A stretch of DNA of 64,000 bases, from positions 6,322,885 to 6,386,884 of the forward strand of contig NC_031479.1 in assembly GCF_000006565.2 (NCBI RefSeq), given 5' to 3'. Source of the stretch: Toxoplasma gondii ME49. Its lineage: Eukaryota > Apicomplexa > Conoidasida > Eucoccidiorida > Sarcocystidae. Below are positions 1 to 12,000 of the stretch, one piece after another. The stretch's first letter is position 1. Each line of letters begins with the position of its first letter. The notes beneath the pieces were generated by a model that had not been told where the DNA came from, did no database searches, and saw nothing but the letters and a program-made list of their open reading frames with translations. The position numbers and the translations under genes were made by a program.

Positions 1-3000
1 TTTGCTGTCGCTCTCTTCATGCCATGGCTCTGCGGAGACGACGCCTCGCCTCCTTCGGGAGGAGAGAGATCGGAAGCAGGGGAAGCGCGCGGTGGGAGGC
101 CCGAGAAGCGCGACGGACCTGGACGCGCCGGTCGAGCAGAGAATCGGCAGGGCGCTCCCGCAGCGAAGGCGAAGAGGGAGGGACACAAGAAAGAGACGGA
201 GGAGACTCCGGAGCAGATGCCGTCTGTTTCGAGAAAAGGACAAACTGTCACCGAAGAAATCCGGCTTTTGGCTGCTCGTGCCTTCGCCTGCTTGCTGCGG
301 AAGGCCGGCGGAGAAGAGGGCGACTCCGGGGACCTCTTGGGGTGCATCGAGACTCTCTTCAGACACATGAGCCGGTAAGCGAGAGCCAAGCCTCTCTTTC
401 CGCGCATGCAAGTGTCAGCGCCAGCGTTTCGCCGCCCATGCGTCTTCGTTTGTAGTCGGCCTCCGCGAGTGACTCGCCTGACACAGGAGTTCCCCCTGTT
501 CTTTCTGTTTTCGCTGGGTCCAGAAACAGGTCACGTGCCATGGCTCTTTAGATCTTGTCTGCGTAGACCTCTCGCCTTGCTTCTGGATGACCCGCTTTGC
601 TTCCGTAATGCAGGTGACTTTCCCTGCGAGCGTCTCCGGATTTCCTCGCGCTTTCAGAAGTCTCTGAAGACGTCTGTGCGTTGTCTGGCCGCGTGCGTTG
701 TGGGAAGTCTGCATGTTCTCTTTTTTCGGTGTAGACCAGTGACTTCCAACGCTCTCTCTGTTCCCAGCGAGGTCGGCTGTACCTACGTAGTCGTGTCAAG
801 TGTCTCCGACGCCAGCCCCTCGTTCTGTCGGCATTTACGATTCTCGCCTGCCTTCGCTAGTTGGGCCGCGTCACTAGGTGGCTGTGGTCGAGAAGGCGAA
901 CCACGGGGCTCTGTGCTGTTCGCGTTTTTTCCTTTTCTCTCGCAGATGTTCACTCTCCGCGCGCGAGGCGTACGGGGAGAGCGTGGCGATGATTCTTTTC
1001 GAGAGCGTGAAGTCTGTCCAGCTGTCTTTCAAGCGCCCCTTTGACTGCGTCGTTCGCTTCCTCTTCGCCACGGTTCTCTTTCAGAAGCCGTACGTGGAAG
1101 CCGGCGAGAGGTCCTGGGCGCCTTCGCTGAGCGCTGCTTTTCCGTCGGGCAACGAAACTGACACGCAGCTGGAGGGTGAAACGGACATCAGAGAGGCCGA
1201 CGTCGCCGCGAGAGGAGTGGAGGAAGGAGGGCAGATGGCGGAAGACCGCGAGAGCGCGACAGAAGGAAAGGGCATCCCGAAGGTGGAAGATGCGTTTGCT
1301 GTCTACCGCGCCCAGGTCAAGTGCCTCGTGTCCTTCCTGCTGCATGCGCGCCAACACACCAAGGCGCTCGAGAGTCCAGGAGCGAAGAAAATCGAAGCGT
1401 TGCTTCTGGAGTTTTTTTCCGTCGCGGTCAAAGCGGCCCCTTCCGCGCTTCTCGCCTCTCTAGCCAAACTGGGCAGGTCCGCGGCTGACGAAGAGACGGA
1501 CGTCAAGCATCCTGCGAACAGCATGAACCTGTTTTCTGGGTCGTTCGCCTCCGTCCTCGCCTCTCCCTTCCACGCCTACTTTTACAACTTCCCTGCTCCC
1601 CATCTGTTCACAGACCACATGTACCTGTCTGGCGTCGACCGCACGTCTCCCCTGTCCTCATGTTTATCTCTCGCGCTCGCCGCTTCAGGAAAAACTGGCG
1701 GGTCTCTTCCTTCGTCTCCCGCGTCGCCGCTCTTCCTCGCCTACGGCCTACTCACGTTGATAGAGCTGTCCGGCGCTTGGGTCTTTGAATTGCCGCGCCT
1801 CGAGGGGTCTTTTGACGCCTTTCTCTGCCGCCTCTTCACGGTGCTCAGTCCCGCGCTCCTGAAAAGCGGAGGCGACAAGCAAAAGCAGAAAACAAAGCAA
1901 GATTCCAGGAAGAAAAAGTCTTGGGAGGGCTCTCTCTGGCGAGTGACCGCGACCGAGGAAGAAGCACAAGAGATCGAACGCGCCCCGCTGGTTCTCCAGC
2001 CTCTCCTGGCCACCTGCGTTTGTCTGCGCCGGACGCCGGTCGCGAAAGAAGCGCAACAAGGAGAGAGGTCGCCTCGTCAAGGACTTTCTTCAACGTCGTT
2101 GGTTGCCTCGGAGTGCTTGTTTCTCTCGTCGGCCTTACAGCTCGAAGCTGTCTCGTTCTTCTCGCTCTTCTTGCCTTGCGCCGTGCTTCGCCTTCTCTCC
2201 CTTCTCTGGCGAGCAGTACCCCTCAGCTTCTGCAGCGCAGTCAACGCCGTCTGGTCGTCGACGTCTTCAGATCTTTTTGGGGGCCTGCTGTCGGTCCCTC
2301 TGAAGTTCCTTCAGTTCTCGACCGCGCGAGCCCTGCCGCTTGCGTCGCCCGCGCAACCTGCGACTCTCCTTTCTTCGTCGGTCTTCCCAGTCAAGTCTTC
2401 TCCAACCTGTCTCCTCGAGGCCTATGTGAACTGTGCTCTCGCGTACACGTCCATGCTACATGCGCACCTCGCCCCCTTTAAGGAGGAGACGCTGCGCCGG
2501 CAAAACTGCGTCCACGGCTTTGGCCTTTACGGCCTCAGATCCACTTGCGGCTTCCTCCTTCGTCTTCTCGCCTCTCAGCCCCGCCAGGTCGCTCTCTCTT
2601 CAGCGCTGCCCCTTCAACTCCGTTCTCATTCTCCTTCCCTTTCTGGTGACATGCTGGAGTGGGAGAGAAGCGCAGCGTCTCTGCTGCTGGCAGAGGAGAT
2701 GTCAGAGTTCGTGGAGGCGTCGTCCTCTCGGCTGGACGCTTCCGGAGTTGACTCTGCGCAGACTCAAGAGAAGAAAGGCGAGAGCAACGAAGGCCGCCTT
2801 CTCCTCTTGCAGGCGAAGCAGAGCCTTCCCCAGCTTCTTCTCGCGGTCATGCGGCGTCTGCAGAAGACGCGCTCCGCGTTCGAGGGGAGTCGTGACTCGG
2901 CGCCTCCGCACAGCGGCAGACCGACGCGTTTCGAAGTGGATCTCGCTTCGGCGGCCCAGAGGCGGACCGTCGACGACTTGGCGTGTACGTACAGCATGTT

Positions 3001-6000
3001 GTCTTCGTTCCTGCCGCTGCTGTCGGCCACCGAGATCCAGGCCTACGTGGCGGGTGAAGGCGAAGACGCAGGGGTGACGAAGAGCGATCAGCGCCGGGAA
3101 GAACTTCAGAAACTCTTAGCCCTCGTCCACACCGAAACTTCCCATTTGATTGCCGTTCTCCTTCTGTGGCTAGCCGGAAAGCTGCTTGCGCTCCCGGTGG
3201 ATGTACACCTGGCTGCTCAAAACGTGGACACCGTCCTTTCTCGCGACTGTGCGCGCCCTTGTGCATGCGAGACCGCAGACAGCGACGGGGCTCTGCCGAC
3301 GACCTTCGCCTCGGTCAGAAGCAGGGGGAAAGTGACGCGCGAGGCAGAAACGGATGTCACGGCAGTTCTCCACATCCTTCGGATTTGCTTCCGGTGTCTA
3401 GACACGGCAACCCCATTGATACGCGGGTCGAGCGAAGCTGCAGAAGCAGCAAAGGATCTGGAAGACACTCAGGGGCGGCGACTGAGGACTCGCGCCGGTC
3501 GCCTTCCAGCTCCTCCCATCGAACTGCTTCAGGTCGTTCAGGAAGTCGAAGAAAAAGTCAAGCACACAGCCGCACTGACGCGGGAGCCTCGCCCATCGTT
3601 TTGTGTTTTCTCACTGGCTGCTTGTTCTGCTTTCTCTTCTTCCGAGAAGTGGCTGGCGGTCATCTTGTCTCTCTTTTCTTCGGGCAGCTTCCTCTATGAG
3701 TTGCACGGGCCGTCAGGCTCCTCAGCGGAGCCGTTCGTGTCGCTCTTTTCCCCTCTTCTTCGATCTGCTGCTTTCTGCATCTCCTCTGTTTTGGGGGCCT
3801 CGTTTGAAGAAGTAGATGGTGAGGAAGAGAAGACGGAAGTCCTCGAGTCAAGGTCTTCTTCGCCCCAAGGGTCTGCATACCTTCGAGACGTCGTTGGCCC
3901 TCACCTTGCGTCCATCCTCTCCTGCTGTTCCTCGTCCTGTCGTCGCGCTCGCCAGGATGCGATTTTTTTCCTCCACCTATGCAGTCCTTTCCTCTGTTCT
4001 CTTCAGTCCGTCTTTTCTTCCTCCTGTTCTGTGTCTGCTCCTTCGACTCACGCAGCCTTGGAGGAAGCCATCAGCGCCCCGTCTTTGCTGCCGCTTCACC
4101 GTGCCTTCGCAGACGCCTGCGGCGCCCAGCTGAGAAGTCTGCTGTCTCTGGAGAAACTCCCCGTGGGTCTCGAGACCGAACGCAAGTTGATAAATGCGTA
4201 CGGCGCTCTCGTCCGAGGTGCGACTTCCGTTTTCTCTCAGGGGCTGCTGCTTCTCTCGCAGCCGCTCGACGCAGCAGAGGAGAGCATGGCGACCCCAGAG
4301 GAGGCGCGAATGTGTCTCGACGTCAGCTTTACACGAACAGTCGCGCCGATTCTGGAGGCAACCGTCCGTGTGCTCCTCTCGCAACTGTTCGTGAAGTTTT
4401 CACCCTTGTGGCAGCCGGCAGTCGACGCCGTGCTGCAGCTCCTCGAGGATATCCACGCCCTCCAAGGTGAGGCCCTGCAAGCCGAGGCTTCAGCTCTCAC
4501 CTCTGCCGCTTTCGCGGCTGCTGTCTCTTCTTCCTCAGATTCCGCCGTGAGTCTTGGGGAGCAAAGGAGTTCAGCGAGGTCTGTTACCGCGTCTCGGGAG
4601 CCGACGGAGGGAGAACGCGAGACCTGCGCCAGCCTCGAACATGAGGGGTGCGTCGCCAGGAAAACGCCCTCTGAAGCTGCCTGCGCATCTTCTAGTGGTG
4701 AAGCGGATTCTGTAGCTTCGGCCAGTGTGCTGCGGACAGAGGGAGCCGAGCTGAGTCGCATGCATGCACGCTTGAGCTCTGCATTGCTGTCGACGACCTG
4801 GGAGATTCTCACGGCGCAGGTGGCCCGCGCGGTCTCTGACTTGGGCGCGTGCAGACCCGGCAGACGGGCGGCGGTGCCCAGCTGCCGCAAGCCGGAGGCG
4901 TCGTTGGGGCGCCCAGAAGGAGAAACTGTGGAGCCAGACGCGCGGGGCAGAGCGGCAGAAGCAAACTGCGACGTGGAGAGCCAGAGGTACAGTGCAGGTG
5001 TCACGGAAGCTGGGGAGAGACAGGAAGGAAGCGAAAGAGAAGCGAACGCGTTCAGCAAGTGGTTTGTGCGGACAGAGTGGAAGCGAGCTCTCGGCGACGA
5101 CGCGGACGAGGTCAGCGACCCTCTGAGTCGCCATACCCGCCTTCTTCGGCTTGTCGAGGGAATCATGGGCAGCTACGGAAAGGATGCCTTCGTCACCTCG
5201 AAACGAGAAGAAGCAGCTGAACCTGGGGTTCAGGAATCAGAGGAGCCAGGGACAGAGCACGCCTGCAGGGAAGAGAACAGAAGTGGAACAGTGGAGAAGA
5301 CTGGAGGACGAGAGTCAGAACGAAGGCTTGTTCCGGGTGCTGAGAGCGGGGACGCGAAGCCTGTGAGCGGACCAGGTTCCGAACCTCTGGCGCATGCAAA
5401 TAAACTGAAAAAAGCCAAGAAGCGCGTCCAAGAGGAAGCACGCATGTCCGGCTCTCGCGCAGGTGGCCTATCAAAACGCCGAGAGGCCCTCACGAGATTT
5501 AACTGGCTGCTGCGCCAGACGCTCTGTGTGGTGGAGACTTTGACGGAAGGCGGAGCGGACAACGCTAGTGGGGAGGAAGAAGGCGAGCTGCGGGAGATTC
5601 GCGAGGCTCCCCATGAGGCAGCAGAGAGATCTGAGACGCCGTGTGTGTCGTCGGCGCCTCGGGGCGAAGGCGAGCGCCTTGTGACCTGCGAAGAGGCGAT
5701 TTTCAGGACCAATGCTGTCTCGCTCGTCCCGCGTGCATGCGACTGTCTCCGGGCAGTCGTAGCCCTGTCGCGAGTCGATTCAAACTGCTTTTTGTCTGCA
5801 GCAGAGAAACGTGCGTTGGCTCTGAAGAGCGGCGAGAAGAGCCAGCAGAGCCCTGGGGGGGCTTTGGGCCTCGCGGCAGGAGGAAAGGCAGGCGGCAAGG
5901 CCGGCGAAGGTCCAGATGAGACAGACAGATTGCTCAAAGAAGCAGCAGAATCAGAACGACTCTGGACTCGGCTACCTGCTGTCTGTGCGCAGCGCCTTGT

Positions 6001-9000
6001 CACCATCGCAGATCCTTCCCTGCAGCAGCTTGTCATTCAGGTACGAGCCTCCTTTTCTCTCTCTACATTTTCAGAAATCCATTTTCCATCCTTGTATCTT
6101 GAGGAGGGGTCGCGACAGTTTTTCGTCTCTGTGACGGCTGCACACGACCCCCTAGTGGCCTGCTTCAGCCAGCGCAAAGTGTCAGACAAGGAATGGACGC
6201 ACAACATCTGACTCGGAAACACTGTGTCACAAGCAGGATCCCTATAAGCGATCCAGCTCGTATTGACTAAAGGGTGGACGTGGAGACAATAGCCTGGAAG
6301 TCGGTCGTGGTGTGATCACTTCGAATGGTTTCTCTGATCTCCACGCTGGTGGAAAGAAGACACAACTGGGGACAGCTCTCTTTGGGGCAGCGACTGATAA
6401 CGGATATCGATGCATTATTCGAAAAGAGTTAGCAGGACGCTTCTTTGCCGGGAGTTGACATTCCTCGCGGAAAAAGGACTTCCGAGCCTCACAGGGGAGA
6501 CGCCTAAACGTGTGAGAGTTGTTATTGAGATTCTCATCAAACACGGTCAACTTTTAGATGGTGACGACGGGTGTCCAGTCTCCACGTTTTCGTCCGTCGC
6601 TTCGCCTCGATTGCGTTTTTTACGTTTTCTGTTGGTCGTCTGCGACCCTTTTTGCCCAGCACTCCTCCGTGTGCTGCCGTCACAAGACTTTGTGGCTTCG
6701 GTCTATCGAAACTGAGAGTTAGCGGATCGTACACCTCCGATAGAAACTACTGTTTTCACTTCAGATGCAGAGTGGCTGCTGTGCAAGAAACCGACACCCG
6801 CGAGTGTTTTCGGGCGACGCGTCTCCGACCCGCGCCTCTGCAGACGGCCTCTCCCGAAAAGCTGCCTTTACGTCCTCCACCGATCTGGAGCGTTTTACTC
6901 CCCTCGAGGATTCCGCTGCGTTTCGATGTTATCAGGTGCTGCAGCTGTCGCCTGTACTCCGCCCCCAGCTGGCGCCTTACGCGCCTCTGCTTGCTCAGCT
7001 GATCAGCGACAAGAGTTCGAGCAACGCGCTACTGCGACTCCGGCTCGCAGAACCGGAGGAAGAGGGAGAAGACGATTTGGCTACCGACGACGCGCAAGCT
7101 ACGACGAAACGGAAGAACGAGCAGGGCAAGGCGACAGTCGCTAAGCTCGTCGTTGTCCAGGAACAGCACCGCCACCTGGTTGTCCCTTTGGTCGTCCGCA
7201 TCCTCATGGCGAAAGTGCAGCACCGAGCGTAAGGGGAAAACTCGAGGTGCACTCTCCTTTTCGTCGTTCATGGAATGTGAACATGGTCAGAGTGTGAAGT
7301 GTGGAGCACGATGCTGGTCTTCAAGGACCCTTCTCGCTTCTGAACGTCTGGATACACAGCATGCGACAAGTTGGACTGGCTCTCGCGCAAGACGACAGTC
7401 ACTGGCCAAGGCTTCCTCTTCCTTTTAAGCGTCACAAGACAGCAACCGGAAAACGCGTTCTGTCTCCCTGCAAGAGCGAAACGCTTTTCGGAGTTTAGGA
7501 AAAAAACAGTTCACCACAGATGCAGTGCGCCAACTGGGACAAGAACGTCCCGAGACAGCTGGCATGCTGTCTCCCGTTTGAATTATGGAAATCCGTGTTG
7601 GGCGAGAGTTTTCTGGTGTGGCGCTTCCATCTCATCGGAATGGGCTTCTCATACGACTCACTCAAACAGGCGTGGTAGACGTTTAACAACCGTCTTTAAA
7701 GTAAACGGCCATAAAAGGCGACTGTAGGTAGTGCCTTGGTTTACTCGCTTCGAGCTGTAGAGCTCTGGCCTTCTCTCGGGCTCTCTGGAAAGGAGGAGTC
7801 ACGAAATAAGCGATATGGTTTTCATTTGCGCGTGAGTCAGCTCCCAGCTCTTTCTGCCTCGCTCTTCTCCTCACGTCTTACATATCTTTTTTTCGCCGTT
7901 TCGCGTCCTCCAACTCTCAACCAGTGTGTCCGGAGGAAGGTGCGTGGTGGTGGCGCTTCGATTTCTCAGGGTCTGCAACGGTTCATGGGTGTTTCCTCAG
8001 GCGTGTTCTCTGCGTGACTTTCCGTTTCCCCTCGCCTTGACGAAACACCACAACTCGCGGTGTCTTGAAGCGCCTTTGCTTTTCTGTGTTCAGAGCAGGG
8101 CGATCTGCGACGGCTGTCTTTGCCGAGCGTCGAAATGTCTTTGCCTTCCTCTCGTCGGTCGCCGCGCAAGAACTTCCGCTTCTCCTGTCGATTCTCCTTT
8201 ACCCGCTTGTGGATGTCTGGCTTGGCCCCGAGGCCTCGAAGGCAGAAGAAGCGTTTCCGGCGCACGATTCGTCAGCGGTCCTTCCATCTCTCTCCGTGGG
8301 CGCCGCGTCTTCTGTTCCGCTGTCCGGCTTCCTCAAAGAGCAGTATCTGTGCGCATTCGTCGCTGCTCAGCTGAACGCGTCGGCCGCTGCTTCGGACTCC
8401 GGTCTGTCTCCACCGGAAGGAAGAAAAGGCGAACTTCTCTCTCGACGAGCAAGCGCCCCTGCCTCACCCGCAGTTCTCGGCGAGTGCACAGTGGACGGCA
8501 GGTCTGCTGGCGAGACGCTCGAGATGTCCGCGCATGCAGAAAAGAAGGCGCAACGCGTCCTTGTGAGACTGGCGCCTTGCTGCCTTCCCCCGAATGTGTC
8601 CTCGCGGCTTCCTGGGTGCTGCAAGACTCTCCAGCAGCTCCAAGACATGCTGAAGCGACTGCTGTTCCCCGCAACGCCCTTCCTGATTCTCTTCTACAGA
8701 GCACTTCTTCAGAACATCGTCTCAACGTCGGTTGCCTCCTCATCTTCGCGCGAGATCCAGGGGGCGACGAGAGAGCAGGACGCAGGGGACCTGGGATCCC
8801 CAGGACCCAGTTCCGCCGGTCGCCTCGGCGCGGGGCGTGACGGCCGCGCGTATGTGAAGCAGACTGTGCATCTTTGCTTGCTGCTTCTTCGACAGCTTTT
8901 GGACCTCTTCCCCGAAGCTTCCAACGTCTGGAGAGACATTCTCAAACCCGCGGGGCCGGCACTTCAACACCTTCTGGAAGCTGCAGTCGCCACTGCAGCG

Positions 9001-12000
9001 GCCTCGCCTGCAGGCGGCCGGGGCCCCCACGAAGAGGGGAAAAAACAAAAGAAAAACATACCCGCCGTTGTCGCCCTGGTCTGCTCGTGGGCCGCTCAGC
9101 CGGTGAGTGTTTCAGGATTCAAAATGCATGCGACGAGACCATTCTGAGCAAGAAAATTCCTCTCTATGTGAAAGGCAGTTTCTTGTGCTTCTCCCGACAC
9201 CCGGTGGTGACACCTCTCGAATCTTTTTGACGCCACATACGTATACATATATACATATAGGCAGTGAGATGAATGGATATACATATAAATATATGTAGAT
9301 ATAGATAATGGATACGTGCAGATGTAGAGCCATATGTAGACAGGCAGATAGATAAAAAGTATGTACGTTTAGATATATATATATATATATATATATTTAT
9401 AGCTAGGTGCACATCTAAACAGGTAGGCAGATGCACGGGGTGATAGAGTCTTGGGTAGACTTACGGGGGTGGGCGTAGACTCCAGAGACTCGCTTCGGTT
9501 TGGACTGACATCTGGCATTTTGTTTGCACGACTGTTAGTGGGTTTTCCTTCCAGGATGTTACTTCGCTTTCTTGTGCTTCGGCTTTTCCGTGCTGCACTT
9601 GCCGCCTTTGATGGTTCGATGGCGCTTGGTCTTCTCCCCTCCTCGCAGGCATACTTTTCGTTTTTCTCTTCAGTTGTCCCCGAGGCTCTCCCGACGCTGT
9701 TTGCGGTCCCGGCTTTGCCAGCGGTGCTTCGTCGAGTGGCGCCGAGCTTCGGGTCTGAAGGCCCCGGCAGGAGGGCGTTTGGGTCGGTCCCCTTCGGACG
9801 CGGACGCGGCGGCTTAGGCGCGTCGTGTGGGGTCCTGGAGGCGGTCCTCGACGCAGCGCTCCTGCTCTCCGTGGGCGGGATGGACAGAGAGCGAGAAGAA
9901 GCGCTTGCGGCCTCTTTCCATGGAGAGATCAAGGATCTTAGGAGGCGCAGAAGGAAAACTCGGGCGCGCGGGAGACACGCTTCCCAGGGCTCCGCGAAGC
10001 AGATCCGCAGATCCGCGGTGTCATCGTCTTCCTCAAGTTCCGAGGAGGAGAAGGAAATGTGGGTCGAAGAAGACGAGATCGCGCAACGGAGACAGGCGCT
10101 GCTGCGTGAACAACGCGAGTTGGAGGCAGAGAGACAGCAGCACGAACGCGAGGGCATGGCGACGCTTCTCCCGCATGTCGGCGGACTCCTCGCCTCTCTG
10201 GAGATTCTCTTCCAGCACCGGCGACTGGCGACGCTCGGCGGCTCTCAGGGCGCGACCGCGCCTGCGTTCGGCTCCAGTCAGGGCGCGAGTGGAGACAGAA
10301 AACTGGAGGCGGCAAGAGAAGACGGAGATGCTGGAAAAGCGGGTGATCAGGTAGCGCAGGAAGAAGGGCCAGACCACGACGAGGGTGGGGAGGAAGAACC
10401 TCGAGAGCGAGAAGAAGATGACGCCTCGGCTGGTCCCCAGCGAAGCCTCTTCGGGGTGGTGAGAGTGAAGGAGCTTCAACTCTTAACACGAATTGCTCGC
10501 TATGCAGTTGCCGACGTTAACGCGTCTTCTGAGCAGTTGGGCGAAACGCCTCTTTCCCCCACTTCCCCGTCAAAAGGCAGGCCCAAGATCGAGGCCTCTG
10601 CGTCTTCCCTGGAGGCGTCCGAGGCGGCGTCGACCTTCGCGCCTGTCTCTTGCTCGGCACGCGAACAACGGTTTTCCGTCGTGCTCCGCCTCATCCGCCT
10701 TCTCGTTCAGTCGCTGCCTTCTGGGTCGGTGGCTCCGACCCTGAACGCTCGTCTGGGGAGTCCATCGAGTACCACCAGGCTGCTTCTCTCCCTCGAGGCG
10801 CTTCTGCAGCTCACCTTCCCCCTTGCTGCGCAGGTTCGCGCCCTGCAGGAAGAAGAAGGAGCGACGCCCGGCGCTGCATCTGCGGAGATCGGAGCACAAG
10901 CAGGCCCGTTTGCCGGCGTGGTTCATGAGGATGCAGGGCGTCCTGGGGAGGCGTCCAAGGCGTCTCCGTCGTCGCAGCTGCTCGAGCTAAAAGGCGTTCT
11001 GGAGGCGATGACCCGCCATTGCTCGATCCTGCTCCAGAGCACAGTGTCGAGTGCTTGTCGCGCAGCAGTCGCCAAGCTTTTCCTCGCGGTTGAATTTGCT
11101 GCCTGCGGCGTGATGCTCTTCTCCTCTGACACGGAGCTGGACGAAAAGGTCGGGGCGCAGATCGAACGGCTCCTGAGCAGGCCTCAGACTGGAGCTCAAG
11201 AGGAAGACGAAGTGGGCGTGGAAGCGAAGGGCCAGCAGCTCTTGGCAGCGCTCGTGCCGGGCGGCTCTCTGCTTCGAGCGCTCTTGACCGAGAGAGAAGA
11301 CCAGACGGACGGCGGGGACGCGCGAATGGAGAAAAAACTGTTGTGCTCTCTCTTGTATCGAAGGTGTAGCATCGAAGAGAGGGGAAGTGCATACGGAGAA
11401 ACCCAACCGGGATCGCCGAGAGCCTCTCCAGCCGGCAGGGAGGCGACCGCGCCTGAGGCTCCAGTTGCCTTCGTCGACAACCCAGAAACTCTGTTCCAGT
11501 GGAGACTCTCTGTGGCATTGATCGTTTTCTCTTTGAACTATCGCCGGGGGCAAACGGGTCTGTCTCGCGGCCAGGCCTTGACCCTCCTCGCCGACGACGA
11601 AGACCAGCCGGACAGCAGCATGCAGCTGATTGTCTTGCATGCACTCGTCGCGAGCGCGACGATTCGGGGCCTTCCGAGTCCGAACGCGTCGCCTGCTTCC
11701 AACGAAATCGGCCAGGTCCCGCCTGGTCTGCTGGAGCCTCTGATCCGCCACTGTCTGTTCCTTCTGGGCGCCGCAGGGATCGAGTGGTCTGTTCAGCAAG
11801 CAGCTGCCGCGGTGCTCAAGGCGGTCGTGGACTCCGTTGCCCTGCTCTCTGTCGCGCCTGCTTCGCGTGTCTCTTCTTCCACTTCTTCTTCGTGTATGTC
11901 TCGCCAATCGCCGCAGGTGCGCATGCAGTTGCTGGCCCGGCTGGTGATGCCCTTCGTTCGGGCGCAGCTTAAGGCGCCGGACGACGCTCAGCTTCGCCAG

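Noticed and set aside
4237..5166. 309-codon minus-strand ORF
   Set aside because: It is antisense to UTP20 exon 2 and Ser/Arg-rich without any domain.
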